A DNA stretch of 64,000 nucleotides from Chryseobacterium turcicum (GTDB lineage: Bacteria > Bacteroidota > Bacteroidia > Flavobacteriales > Weeksellaceae): contig NZ_JAJNAY010000002.1 of assembly GCF_021010565.1 (NCBI RefSeq), positions 992,001 to 1,056,000 of the forward strand, given 5' to 3'. The translations under genes were made by a program, and so were the position numbers. The stretch's first letter is position 1. Each line of letters starts with the position of its first letter. The notes below the pieces were generated by a model. The model saw nothing but the letters and a program-made list of their open reading frames with translations, was not told where the DNA came from and did not search any database. Below, piece by piece: positions 24,879 through 33,613 of the stretch.

Positions 24879-27134
24879 ATGAATAAAAAATTACTGTTTT
24901 ATTTTACCCTTTTTATACTTTGTATCTCCGGAAATTTTTCAGCTCAAACTTATCAGCTTACAGGAAATCCTATCACCACAACAGGATGGACAATGGTTTC
25001 ACCTACCGTAGTAGGAGCAGGAAATGATTTTATACAGCTGACTCCGGATACAAACAATCAATCTGGGTCAATCAGATTAAATGATCCTATTAATCTAAAA
25101 TACTGCGATAAATGGAAGGTAGAATTCGATTTCAGGATGGATTCTAACCAAACCGCCAATGGTGATGGCCTTGCATTTTGGTACCTTGCAAACCCACCTG
25201 TAGCCAGTGTTTTAGGCTCTGGGCTTGGAGTTTCACAAAATGCTGTAGGGCTTATTGTAGGACTCGATACGTACAACAATACCACAACTGCTGTAATGAG
25301 CAAGGTGCATGTTGCCTACGGACAAGTTGCAAACACTACAGATAATAACAATGTAGAGTTTTTTAACACAGTAGGGAGTTCTTTTCACTCTCCAGATATG
25401 AATACAACGCTTCCTTTCCAGGGAACTACATATAAGCACGTAGAAGTTACGGCAGAAGTCAATACATCTATTCCTAATACTTGGAATATAAAAATAATGA
25501 TTGATGGGACTCAAATATGCAATCAACCATTTACAGCATCTGGAGCTGCTGCTGCTATGACCGTAGGATATTTCGGGTTTTCAGCTTCTACAGGAGGAAA
25601 CAGATCGAGACATTCTATTAAAAATGTAAAAATATACACTGATAAAGTAAGCTTACTACAGCCTACTGCCACACAAGCTTTTTGCCCCAACCCTTCTACA
25701 GGTTTCGGAACGGTGAATTTAACATCTTTCAATTCTCAGTTTGTTGCAAACCCAGCGAATTATACTTTTACCTATACGGTTGGAGGTACTCCGATTGCAG
25801 CCCCTACTACTTATCAATTTAATGCCAATACAACGGTAAACGTCATAATTAAAGACAATAATGCAGTTCTTTGTGACAATCCGGACGGAAAAATCCTTCT
25901 TACCCTTTCGCCTTTCACAGCAAGCAATAAAACACTTTCGGAGTGCAATAATAATGGTGCATCTACCGCAACATTTAACCTTTCTACGGCTGACGTGACA
26001 TCTGTAACTGGTGTTACAAAAAAATATTACCGAACTTTAGCCGATTTAAATGCAGGAATAAACGAAATCTTAAATCCTACAGACTATGTTTCAGCTCCTG
26101 GAAAAGTTTATGTAAAAGTAACGACTCCACAAGGTTGTACCGGAAATGCTGAAATCACACTTGTTTTCTATCCATTGCCCGTATCTACTGATGCTATCTT
26201 AGAGTCTTGCTTTATTGCAACAGCTCCAAACACAGCATTGTTTGACCTTACAACAGCCAATGTTTCTTCAGAAGCCGGTATTACAAAAAAGTTCTACACT
26301 TCTTTAGCCAATGCATTAAGCGGAACCAACGAAATTGTAGTTCCTATTACCCATACGTCTCCCTCAACAGATGTTTATGTAAAAATAACGGGTATAGATG
26401 GTTGTTTCATCATTAGAAAAATAACACTTAAGGTAATTCCTTCGGTAAAATCTTCTATTTTAAAAGACAAAATAATCTGTATTAATGAGAGAACGACACT
26501 AGATGCAGGACCAGGATTTGATGGATACGAATGGAACACAGGAGCTACAACTTCTTCTATCACTAATGTAGCCATAGGAAGTTATTGGGTAAGGCTGAAA
26601 ACCGGAAACTGTTATACATTACAAAATGTAACTGTAAAATTAGCAACAAACCCTGTTATTTCAAGCATAGATATCACCAACAATACGATTACAGTGAATG
26701 CTTCTGGAGGGCTTGCTCCTTACCAATATTCTTTAGACGGAACCCATTGGCAAGACTCTAATATATTTACCGGGCTACCAAGAGGTGAAAATAAAATTTT
26801 TGTAAAAGATTTTTATAATTGTGAGCCAACGCACATTCAAGTGACAGTTCCGAATCTCATCAATGCAATAACTCCTAATGGTGATAATGTGAATGACTTC
26901 ATCGATTACTCAGCGCTTTCTTACAAGAAAAACCTTGTTTTTACAGTCTATGACAGATATGGAAACATGAAGTATCAGGCAGACAAGCTAAGAAATTATA
27001 CATGGGATGGGACCTCTGGAGGTAAAAAATTGCCTACAGATACCTATTGGTACACCATCACTTGGACAGAAAATGACAAAAACAATACACCGACAAACTA
27101 TAACGGATGGGTATTGGTGAAAAATAGAGAATAA
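24879..27134 (+). CDS. T9SS type B cargo with L-type lectin domain, copy 3
   Basis: 751 residues. Signal peptide ends at FSAQ (about 23). Residues about 25-250 form a legume-type (L-type) lectin-like jelly roll: SGSIRLNDPINLKYCDKWKV, EFDFRMDSN, GDGLAFWYLAN, GLIVGLDTYNN, FHSPDMNTTLPFQGTTYKHV, and GYFGFSASTGGNRSRHSIKN. Repeats of the same kind as the other type B proteins follow (KKYYRTLADLNAGINEILNP, KKFYTSLANALSGTNEI), then the Ig-like segment and the type B sorting domain ending VLVKNRE. It probably binds carbohydrate at the cell surface. The C-terminal third matches copy 2 best. Confidence 0.9.
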   Translation: MNKKLLFYFTLFILCISGNFSAQTYQLTGNPITTTGWTMVSPTVVGAGNDFIQLTPDTNNQSGSIRLNDPINLKYCDKWKVEFDFRMDSNQTANGDGLAFWYLANPPVASVLGSGLGVSQNAVGLIVGLDTYNNTTTAVMSKVHVAYGQVANTTDNNNVEFFNTVGSSFHSPDMNTTLPFQGTTYKHVEVTAEVNTSIPNTWNIKIMIDGTQICNQPFTASGAAAAMTVGYFGFSASTGGNRSRHSIKNVKIYTDKVSLLQPTATQAFCPNPSTGFGTVNLTSFNSQFVANPANYTFTYTVGGTPIAAPTTYQFNANTTVNVIIKDNNAVLCDNPDGKILLTLSPFTASNKTLSECNNNGASTATFNLSTADVTSVTGVTKKYYRTLADLNAGINEILNPTDYVSAPGKVYVKVTTPQGCTGNAEITLVFYPLPVSTDAILESCFIATAPNTALFDLTTANVSSEAGITKKFYTSLANALSGTNEIVVPITHTSPSTDVYVKITGIDGCFIIRKITLKVIPSVKSSILKDKIICINERTTLDAGPGFDGYEWNTGATTSSITNVAIGSYWVRLKTGNCYTLQNVTVKLATNPVISSIDITNNTITVNASGGLAPYQYSLDGTHWQDSNIFTGLPRGENKIFVKDFYNCEPTHIQVTVPNLINAITPNGDNVNDFIDYSALSYKKNLVFTVYDRYGNMKYQADKLRNYTWDGTSGGKKLPTDTYWYTITWTENDKNNTPTNYNGWVLVKNRE

Positions 27135-27138
27135 CACA

Positions 27139-27172
27139 AAAAAGCGCCACCCAAACCAACGTGGCGCTTTTT
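27139..27172 (+). terminator. Terminator after T9SS type B copy 3
   Basis: 12-bp perfect stem AAAAAGCGCCAC/GTGGCGCTTTTT with 10-nt loop. Confidence 0.92.
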
Positions 27173-27325
27173 AAAATCTCAAAAGCCACCAATCAGACTC
27201 TATTAAATACCACACAAAACCAAACACTTCCTCATACTCTATTGCTACTTACTAGCTCAAAAGACATTCATTCTGAATAAAAAAACTAATAATTTTACCA
27301 AATAATAACCATATTAAATATAAAA

Positions 27326-29593
27326 ATGAAAAAAATTCTACTTTTCAGTTTTTTGTACTTTTTATCAATCATGAGCCCAAGCTTATCAGCTCAAACTTAT
27401 CAACTCACTGGCGCTCCAGTTATTAACACTACAGGTTGGGATCTCGTTCCTTCAGCGACTGCTACTGGAGACTTTGTACAGCTTACTCCAGATCAAACCA
27501 GTAAGTTTGGAGCCATAAAACTCTCTAACCCCATCAATCTAAAATATTGTGATAAATGGAAAGTTGAGTTTGATTTCAGAATCGATGGAAACGGAACAAC
27601 TGCCTACGGAAGAGGTGACGGCCTTACATTCTGGTACCTTTCTAATCCTCCAACAGCATTTACAACCGGAGGTGGATTAGGAATTCCTGCAAACGCAAAC
27701 GGATTAATGGTTGCATTTGATATATTCAATAATTCTTCAGAAGGGCAAATGAGTAAAGTACACGTACTGTACGGAACCAATAATATGCCTGCAGGAAATC
27801 CAAATATTGAATACAATATGACGGCAAACAGTACGTTTCACTCACCAGACCTCAACCCTACCCAACCCTTTGTAGGATCTAACTACAAACATGTTGAAGT
27901 AAACGGCGAAATAGATCCATTTAATCCTAATATCTGGTTAATTCAAATCAGAATTGATGGCGTTCTTATCACCAATCAACCTTTCACGGCAAGTGGCGGT
28001 GCAATAGGTATGGGCCAAGGATTTTTTGGGTTTTCTGCAGGAACAGGAGCTGCAAGCGCAAGACACTCTATCAAAAACGCTAAAATATACATTGATAAAG
28101 TTCCAATTCTTCAAAATACTGTTACTCCATTTGTATGCACCAACCCTGCAACAGGAAATGGATTCGTAGATTTAACCTCTTACGCAAATCAGTTTGTAAA
28201 CAACCCTGGAAATTACATCATCACTTATTATGTTTTAGGAAGCTCCACACCAATTCCTATTCCTACAAACTTCCAATATTCTGGTAATACTACGATTACG
28301 GTGGTCATAAAAGACCCCTCATCTACCTTATGCGATAATGGTGACGCAAGAATTATTTTAAACCCAAGTCCATTTGCCGCAGATGACGTTACTATAACCG
28401 GCTGTAACAATAATAATGCAGGAGTAGCATACTTCGATTTGAGTACCGCTGCAGTTACTGGTGTAGCAGGTTCTACGAAAAAATACTATCCTACATTGGC
28501 AGATCTCAATGCAGGCACTAGCGAAATCTTAAACTGGTCAAACTATCCTGCAGCAAACGGAACTACAGTACATGTAAAAGTTACTACCCCACAAGGTTGT
28601 GTTGACAATGCAGTGATTACCCTTAATCATTTTCCTGTGGTGGTCGTAAATGACACAACATTGAGGTCATGTTTCTTAGAAAACAATACTTCAATGGGAT
28701 CGTTTAATCTTCCTACAGCTGTAGTAACAGCCCAGGCTGGAACAAAAAATTACTACCCTTCATTACAAGATGCTATCAATGGAAGCAACGAAATCATCCC
28801 TGTAAACCCTTACATTGCTCCAAACGGAGTTGTCTACATTAAAGTAACTAATGCCAATGGATGCTATGCAATTGCGAAGGTGACATTAATTGTCATTCCA
28901 CCCGTATATTCAGAAATTTTAAAAGATAAAATCATCTGCGTAGAAGACAAAACAACATTAGATGCAGGACCAGGCTTTAGCTCTTACCTTTGGAGTACAG
29001 GAGCGACTACACAAACAATTTCAAATGTGGGAGTAGGAACTTACTGGGTAAAACTTAAAACTGGAGATTGTACCATTACTCAAAATGTAAAGGTATTTGC
29101 ATCAGAGCAGCCCGTGATTACATCAATTGACGTATCTGCTACAACGGTTACCGTTTATGTTAATGGAGGAATGCCTGCTTATCAATATTCTTTAGACACT
29201 ACAAATTGGCAGGAATCTAATATTTTTAAAGGTCTGGCAAGAGGAATTCATAAGATTTTTGTGAAAGATTCTTACAATTGCGAACCTATGGAAGTAGAAA
29301 TTACTGTTCCTAATATCATTAATGTAATCACTCCAAACGGAGATGGCCGCAATGATGTAATAGATTACTCGGCACTGGGAAGTAAAACAGACTTAATGTT
29401 TACTATTTACAACCGATACGGAGCTAAAATTCACCAAGGTGACAAAACCAATAATTACACATGGCACGGCACCTCAAACGGAAGAAAAGTTCCTACAGGA
29501 AGCTACTGGTATTCTGTAACATGGAACGAAAACAACAAAGCCAAAACTCCAGTAAAATTATCTGGCTGGATTATGGTGAAAAACAGAGAATAA
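27326..29593 (+). CDS. T9SS type B cargo with L-type lectin domain, copy 4
   Basis: 755 residues. Signal peptide ends at LSAQ (about 23). The N-terminal lectin-like domain aligns with copy 3 along its length (FGAIKLSNPINLKYCDKWKV, RGDGLTFWYLSN, NANGLMVAFDIFNN, FHSPDLNPTQPFVGSNYKHV, GFFGFSAGTGAASARHSIKN). Two repeats follow (KKYYPTLADLNAGTSEILN, NYYPSLQDAINGSNEI), then the Ig-like segment SSYLWSTGATTQTISNVGVG, identical to that of copy 1, and the type B sorting domain (ITPNGDGRNDVIDYSAL, IYNRYGAKIHQ, IMVKNRE). N-terminal half resembles copy 3, C-terminal half copy 1. Likely a surface lectin or adhesin. Confidence 0.9.
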   Translation: MKKILLFSFLYFLSIMSPSLSAQTYQLTGAPVINTTGWDLVPSATATGDFVQLTPDQTSKFGAIKLSNPINLKYCDKWKVEFDFRIDGNGTTAYGRGDGLTFWYLSNPPTAFTTGGGLGIPANANGLMVAFDIFNNSSEGQMSKVHVLYGTNNMPAGNPNIEYNMTANSTFHSPDLNPTQPFVGSNYKHVEVNGEIDPFNPNIWLIQIRIDGVLITNQPFTASGGAIGMGQGFFGFSAGTGAASARHSIKNAKIYIDKVPILQNTVTPFVCTNPATGNGFVDLTSYANQFVNNPGNYIITYYVLGSSTPIPIPTNFQYSGNTTITVVIKDPSSTLCDNGDARIILNPSPFAADDVTITGCNNNNAGVAYFDLSTAAVTGVAGSTKKYYPTLADLNAGTSEILNWSNYPAANGTTVHVKVTTPQGCVDNAVITLNHFPVVVVNDTTLRSCFLENNTSMGSFNLPTAVVTAQAGTKNYYPSLQDAINGSNEIIPVNPYIAPNGVVYIKVTNANGCYAIAKVTLIVIPPVYSEILKDKIICVEDKTTLDAGPGFSSYLWSTGATTQTISNVGVGTYWVKLKTGDCTITQNVKVFASEQPVITSIDVSATTVTVYVNGGMPAYQYSLDTTNWQESNIFKGLARGIHKIFVKDSYNCEPMEVEITVPNIINVITPNGDGRNDVIDYSALGSKTDLMFTIYNRYGAKIHQGDKTNNYTWHGTSNGRKVPTGSYWYSVTWNENNKAKTPVKLSGWIMVKNRE

Positions 29594-29617
29594 TTTTTTT
29601 CAACTATACTTAATTTT

Positions 29618-29651
29618 AAAGAATCTGTCTCATTCGTGAGATGGATTCTTT
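29618..29651 (+). terminator. Terminator after T9SS type B copy 4
   Basis: 15-bp stem (AAAGAATCTGTCTCA paired with TGAGATGGATTCTTT, two G-U pairs), loop TTCG, then a T-tract. The 5' arm recurs in the terminator at 45100. Confidence 0.9.
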
Positions 29652-29823
29652 TTTTATTTAAATAAGCTACACATTAAAGTTAAATTCATTTATGCGATGA
29701 CTTCACGACTAAATAATCTAAGACAATTAATCTTCAAAGCTTGATAAGAACAACTTATATCATCTTTAAAATTAATTTATTCTCTCATATAATTTCTAGA
29801 ATATTAATATCATAAACAACAAA

Positions 29824-29847
29824 AAACCACTGCAAAAGCAATGGTTT
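29824..29847 (-). terminator. Terminator after DUF6702-like gene
   Basis: 10-bp stem AAACCACTGC/GCAATGGTTT (one mismatch) with loop AAAA, followed by T6 on the minus strand. Confidence 0.8.
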
Positions 29848-29870
29848 AGTATTTCAATTAAAGATATCTT

Positions 29871-30341
29871 TTAAAAAGAAACTTCATTTACCTCTTTTCC
29901 GCGTTGAAAATTCATTGTTTTCTGATTTCCTTTATAAGCAATATTAACTAGGTTTATTTGCTTAGGAAATGCGCTTAAAAGTATCGTATTTTTTATTTTT
30001 AAACTATTGATGTCAGAAACACCACCGGTTTCAAAATACACCCAAACCGTTTCTCCACTTACTTGGCTTCCGGTGAAAGTTAAAGTTTTAGGAGAACCAT
30101 TTACAAATACATCGAAATTATTATTTACATATTTTTTTACCTCAGCTTCAAAGCCTGCAGTATTTCTGTTGATTTTGATGGCATCAGAAATATGGCTTGT
30201 ATTCATTTTTGCAGTAAACTTCAGAGTTTTGCTTCCGTCGATATAGTCTACTTTTGTCATCGAAGAGAAAAAGTCTGCTACAGAAAAACTCATCAGTATA
30301 ATCAATGTAAAAATACCCGATATATATAAAAATTTTTTCAT
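29871..30341 (-). CDS. DUF6702-like exported protein
   Basis: 156 residues. A short N-terminal hydrophobic segment (about 5-22) is an export signal. The body is beta-rich: KVDYIDGSKTLKFTAKMNTS, IKINRNTAGFEAEVKKYVNN, FDVFVNGSPKTLTFTGSQVS and VWVYFETGGVSDINSLKIKN, then KQINLVNIAYKGNQKTMNFQ. This reads like the family named DUF6702 in flavobacteria, assigned from memory. No catalytic motif is visible. It is transcribed after the LOG-family gene on the same strand with a 57-bp gap. Function unknown. Confidence 0.75.
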   Translation of the reverse strand: MKKFLYISGIFTLIILMSFSVADFFSSMTKVDYIDGSKTLKFTAKMNTSHISDAIKINRNTAGFEAEVKKYVNNNFDVFVNGSPKTLTFTGSQVSGETVWVYFETGGVSDINSLKIKNTILLSAFPKQINLVNIAYKGNQKTMNFQRGKEVNEVSF

Positions 30342-30398
30342 CTCAATTTATAGATTTACAGCATATTGCTAAATAGGTTTGGTCAAATTTGATGCCAA

Positions 30399-31151
30399 TT
30401 AAAAGTTAACGTTTACAGAATACTTATCATAAAAAGCTTTAATGTGAGCCACAGCCTCATCAGCAGTATCTACCACACGGTAAAGATCAAGATCTCCCTC
30501 AGAAATCATCCCTTCTTTGAGCAATGTTTCTTTAAACCATCCTAGCAAACCGCCCCAAAACTCAGAGCCTACCAATACAATTGGGAAACGCCCTATTTTA
30601 TTGGTCTGAATCAAAGTCATCGCTTCTGTAAGCTCATCTAAAGTTCCAAAACCTCCCGGCATTACAATGAATCCCTGAGAATATTTTACAAACATTACTT
30701 TTCTTACAAAGAAATAGTCAAAATTCAGCGAATATAATTTGTTGATATATGGATTAAAATGTTGCTCAAAAGGCAAGTCGATATTTAAACCAATCGATTT
30801 TCCTTCTCCATTGAAAGCTCCTTTATTACCCGCTTCCATGATTCCGGGACCACCTCCTGTAATGACTCCGAAACCTATTTTGGTGATTTTTTCGGCAATT
30901 TCTACTGCCATTTCGTAATATTTACTTTCAGGCTTTAATCTTGCAGACCCGAAAATAGATACACAAGGTCCTATTCTAGCCATTTTTTCGTAGCCATCTA
31001 CAAACTCTGCCATCACTTTAAAAACCATCCAGCTATCTTTGGTAATGGTTTCGTCCCAGGTTTTTTCGCGTAAACTATTATGTAATTTAGATTCGTTGAT
31101 ATCTAATTCTGTATTTTCTAAACTTTCGTCTCTTGTTCCTTCAGTTCTCAT
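30399..31151 (-). CDS. LOG family / TIGR00730 Rossmann protein
   Basis: 250 residues. The conserved PGGFGTLDELTEAMTLIQ motif (about 164-180, the P-G-G-x-G-T-x-x-E of the LOG family) and GGGPGIMEAGNKGAF are complete. LOG enzymes release a base from nucleoside 5'-monophosphates and make cytokinins in plants and some microbes; in most bacteria the real role is unclear, and some relatives act in nucleotide clean-up. The N-terminal 50 residues are an acidic extension before the Rossmann core. The MurU-like gene ends 5 bp before the start, so the two are cotranscribed. Confidence 0.92.
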   Translation of the reverse strand: MRTEGTRDESLENTELDINESKLHNSLREKTWDETITKDSWMVFKVMAEFVDGYEKMARIGPCVSIFGSARLKPESKYYEMAVEIAEKITKIGFGVITGGGPGIMEAGNKGAFNGEGKSIGLNIDLPFEQHFNPYINKLYSLNFDYFFVRKVMFVKYSQGFIVMPGGFGTLDELTEAMTLIQTNKIGRFPIVLVGSEFWGGLLGWFKETLLKEGMISEGDLDLYRVVDTADEAVAHIKAFYDKYSVNVNF

Positions 31152-31156
31152 TCAAA

Positions 31157-31870
31157 TTATTTAAAATATTTTTCTGCTTCAATCACAGATTCCGGTCTTC
31201 CTACATCAATTAAAATACTGTCGTGTACAAAACCGTGTATTTTTTCGGTATACATCAGATCCAGATATTCTTCCATTACAGAAAACTTTCCTTTTCTTTT
31301 TATTTTATCAAAAATCACCGGATTAATGCAATGTACCCCGCTAAAAGCTAAAGGTCTAAATCCCTTGTTGAATTCCGCAAGGCGCTGCTCTCCTGTTTGC
31401 ACATTCAGCCAACCTCTTAAAACCAAGTCATCATTAAACAACAGTTTTCTCGAACTTTCTCTGTCTGAAACCGCTAAGGTAACAAAATCTTTGATTTCTT
31501 TGTGATAGCTTACAAAATCATTAATATTGATCTTGGTTAAGATATCGGCATTCATAATCAGGAAATCTTCACCGTGATTGAGGAATTCTTTAGCAAAAAT
31601 CAAACCACCCCCAGTTTCTAGAAGCTCATTCGATTCATCAGAGACCTCAATCTTACAACCAAAATTATCATTTTCTTTTAAAAACGCAACAATCTGATCC
31701 CCAAAGTGATGAATATTGATTACAAAATCAGTAATCCCAAAACCTTTGAGATATTTTATATTTCTTTCTAAAAGTGGAACACCATTCACTTTAGCCAAAG
31801 CTTTAGGGTGATGGTCTGTAAAGGGTTTTAAACGGGTTCCTTTTCCTGCTGCAAAAATTAATGCCTTCAT
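31157..31870 (-). CDS. Sugar-1-phosphate nucleotidyltransferase (MurU-like)
   Basis: 237 residues. The N-terminus KALIFAAGKGTRLKPFTDHH has the G-x-G-T-R-x5-T nucleotide-binding signature, followed by PKALAKVNGVPLLERNIKYL; DFLIMNADILT supplies the Asp that holds the metal, and FSGVHCINPVIFDKI follows. This fits the MurU/HddC group; MurU makes UDP-MurNAc from MurNAc-1-phosphate during cell-wall recycling. A kinase of the AmgK type lies two genes upstream, the partner MurU needs. The substrate is inferred from that context. Distinguishing from mannose- or heptose-1-phosphate enzymes needs phylogeny. Confidence 0.85.
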   Translation of the reverse strand: MKALIFAAGKGTRLKPFTDHHPKALAKVNGVPLLERNIKYLKGFGITDFVINIHHFGDQIVAFLKENDNFGCKIEVSDESNELLETGGGLIFAKEFLNHGEDFLIMNADILTKININDFVSYHKEIKDFVTLAVSDRESSRKLLFNDDLVLRGWLNVQTGEQRLAEFNKGFRPLAFSGVHCINPVIFDKIKRKGKFSVMEEYLDLMYTEKIHGFVHDSILIDVGRPESVIEAEKYFK

Positions 31871-31873
31871 AGA

Positions 31874-31969
31874 TTATGGGTAATGAGTAATTGGTAATGA
31901 ATGATTTTAAAATATATAAATAATATCTAAGCTAGTTTATTACTTATTGCACATTGCCTATTACTTATG
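31874..31969. repeat. AT-rich imperfect repeats between rapZ-like and murU-like genes
   Basis: Direct and inverted near-copies of TAATGAGTAATTGGTAAT (31880-31898) and TTATTACTTATTGCACATTG (from 31937) fill the gap and run into the stop codon of the RapZ-C gene. No gene is visible. Confidence 0.5.
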
Positions 31970-32371
31970 ATTAAGTTGGTGTTGCTCGTCGTGGTGAAGG
32001 CTTATTTCTACTTTTTCACCATATTTTTCTTCAATAAATTGTGCAATTTTAATCGCCGAATAAACCGATCTGTGCTGACCTCCTGTACACCCGAAATTGA
32101 TTTGTAGATTTTCAAAACCTCTTCCCAAATAATTGTCGATATTGATAGATACTAAGTTTTTAATCAATTCTAAAAACTGAGGCATTTCTGTTTTTGTTTC
32201 TAAATATTCCTGAACCCCAATATCGTTACCAGTTTGTATTTTATACTCTTCTACTCTTCCTGGGTTTAAAATTCCGCGGCAATCGAAGGTAAAACCACCT
32301 CCGTTACCTGAGTCGTCTTTCGGAATTCCTCCTTTTTTATATGAAAAACTGTGAATGTCTATGTGTAGCAT
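31961..32371 (-). CDS. RapZ C-terminal domain protein
   Basis: 136 residues. It corresponds only to the C-terminal domain of RapZ (YvcJ), lacking the N-terminal P-loop kinase-like domain. Key segments are [15 protein letters not shown] and the phosphate-binding [20 protein letters not shown]. In enterobacteria this domain binds the small RNA GlmZ and senses glucosamine-6-phosphate; Bacteroidota often keep it as a stand-alone or fused to an aminoglycoside-phosphotransferase-like kinase. Here that kinase gene lies just upstream, in line with a link to amino-sugar metabolism. RNA binding is not demonstrated by sequence. Confidence 0.85.
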   Translation of the reverse strand: MLHIDIHSFSYKKGGIPKDDSGNGGGFTFDCRGILNPGRVEEYKIQTGNDIGVQEYLETKTEMPQFLELIKNLVSINIDNYLGRGFENLQINFGCTGGQHRSVYSAIKIAQFIEEKYGEKVEISLHHDEQHQLNHK

Positions 32372-32449
32372 ATTTTATTTTTTATAATTGATTGTTGATA
32401 AATGATGATTGATTACTAAGGTGATATTTTTTTAAAGTTTTAAATTCTC

Positions 32450-32519
32450 TTTGTCATTCCGGTAGGAATCTAAGCGAAGTTAATTCTTTTCAGAGTTGAG
32501 ATTCCTACGGAATGACAAA
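32450..32519. repeat. Inverted repeat, MITE/REP-like
   Basis: Arms 32450-32471 and 32499-32519 are reverse complements except for one extra G (core GTCATTCCGTAGGAATCT), with a 27-nt spacer. It sits between the kinase and RapZ-C genes and looks like a small dispersed hairpin element. Confidence 0.75.
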
Positions 32520-32544
32520 CGTTGAGTTTAATCAACCTTAATCC

Positions 32545-33564
32545 TTAATGGTTCAATATTTCCTCAATTTTTAATTTTGTTTTCTCCAAACTTAGCTGGT
32601 CAATTACTTTTTTAAGCTCAGGAAAATTGTTCATATGTTCCCAGTTTTCAGAAAATTCGGTAATATTTTGAATTCCTTTATCTATACTTGCAATGAAGTG
32701 TTGCTTTCTTTGAATCAAGCCTCTAAAACCGTAAGCTCCCAAAACCTGTAAAAACCTCATCAATTGAATCGGCTTTACCGAATTCTTTAGTTTAAATTGA
32801 ATTTCTTCATTCTGAAACTGTTGAATGTAAAACTCTAGCATTTCATTTTTGAACTCTTCAGGAAAATTCGCTTTAGCCTGAAACAAAAAAGAAATCACAT
32901 CGTACATCAAAGGACCTTTCATTGCCGACTGATAATCGATAAAAGAAACTTTATTCTCATCACTTACCATTATATTTCTTGCCTGAAAATCTCGAATCAT
33001 GATGCCTTTGGGCTCAAGGTTTTCGATGAGATGGATGATTTCTTTGAATTCTTTCAGTAAAGAAGATTTATGATATTCTAGTTCTAAAACATCAGCAACA
33101 AAATTTTTGAAGTAATACAAGTCATGCATTACAGGAAGCTCATCATAAGCTTCGTATTCAAAAGTTTTTTGAAAGTCTATTTTATTATTTGTTTTTTCCT
33201 GAAGTACAAAAAGCTCTTTAAGAGTTTGCTTTACCAAGTCTTGTACATTTTCTGACAAACCTTCTTCTGCAATGATTTCTGAAAAAGTTTTTGCTCCTAA
33301 AAACTCCTGAATATATAATTTCCGGTCTTCTGAAACAGAAAATATTTTTGGAGTATTAAGTTTCAATTCAGAAAACACGCCTGAGAAATACAGAAAACAT
33401 TCGTTTTCGGCAATGTTCTCATTATAGGTAATGATGTATTTTCCGATTTGATTTTGAGCCAAAAAATTAACTCTTGCAGAACCGCTTTGAGCTAAAGTGA
33501 TAAATTCGGTTGATTTTTCGTTAAAATGGTTTTCAAAAAATCTTTTCGCGTTTTCAGAAGTCAT
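32545..33564 (-). CDS. Aminoglycoside phosphotransferase-like kinase (AmgK-like)
   Basis: 339 residues from ATG at 33564; a TTG four codons upstream is in frame, but the ATG is preferred. The fold is that of APH/choline kinases: an N-terminal lobe ending near YIQEFLG, a catalytic loop IRDFQARNIM (Brenner-type D and N, with the usual His replaced by an Ile-Arg context) and FIDYQSAMKGPLMYDV with the metal-binding Asp. AmgK phosphorylates MurNAc and GlcNAc at C1 in cell-wall recycling; the RapZ-C and MurU-like genes downstream support this. It starts 49 bp from the divergent exosortase gene. Confidence 0.85.
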   Translation of the reverse strand: MTSENAKRFFENHFNEKSTEFITLAQSGSARVNFLAQNQIGKYIITYNENIAENECFLYFSGVFSELKLNTPKIFSVSEDRKLYIQEFLGAKTFSEIIAEEGLSENVQDLVKQTLKELFVLQEKTNNKIDFQKTFEYEAYDELPVMHDLYYFKNFVADVLELEYHKSSLLKEFKEIIHLIENLEPKGIMIRDFQARNIMVSDENKVSFIDYQSAMKGPLMYDVISFLFQAKANFPEEFKNEMLEFYIQQFQNEEIQFKLKNSVKPIQLMRFLQVLGAYGFRGLIQRKQHFIASIDKGIQNITEFSENWEHMNNFPELKKVIDQLSLEKTKLKIEEILNH

Positions 33565-33573
33565 ATATGGTAA

Positions 33574-33581
33574 CAAATATA
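33574..33581 (-). promoter_or_regulatory. -7 box of kinase gene
   Basis: On the minus strand TATATTTG lies 9 nt upstream of the ATG at 33564, within the 49-bp gap shared with the exosortase promoter. Confidence 0.55.
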
Positions 33582-33601
33582 CTAATTTACATGCTAATTG
33601 C

Positions 33602-33609
33602 TATCTTTG
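33602..33609 (+). promoter_or_regulatory. -7 box of exosortase gene, 4 nt from ATG
   Basis: TATCTTTG, identical to the dnaB box, ends 4 nt before the ATG at 33614; supports that start against the longer in-frame reading from 33497. Confidence 0.6.
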
Positions 33610-33613
33610 CAGC

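Noticed and set aside
14297..31151. GH3 and LOG genes as a plant-hormone system
   Set aside because: They are 15 kb apart in unrelated operons and both families are widespread in non-plant bacteria.
33497..33613. N-terminal extension of XrtF by 39 codons
   Set aside because: It overlaps the divergent kinase gene, has no promoter of its own, and a TATCTTTG box lies 4 nt before the ATG at 33614.
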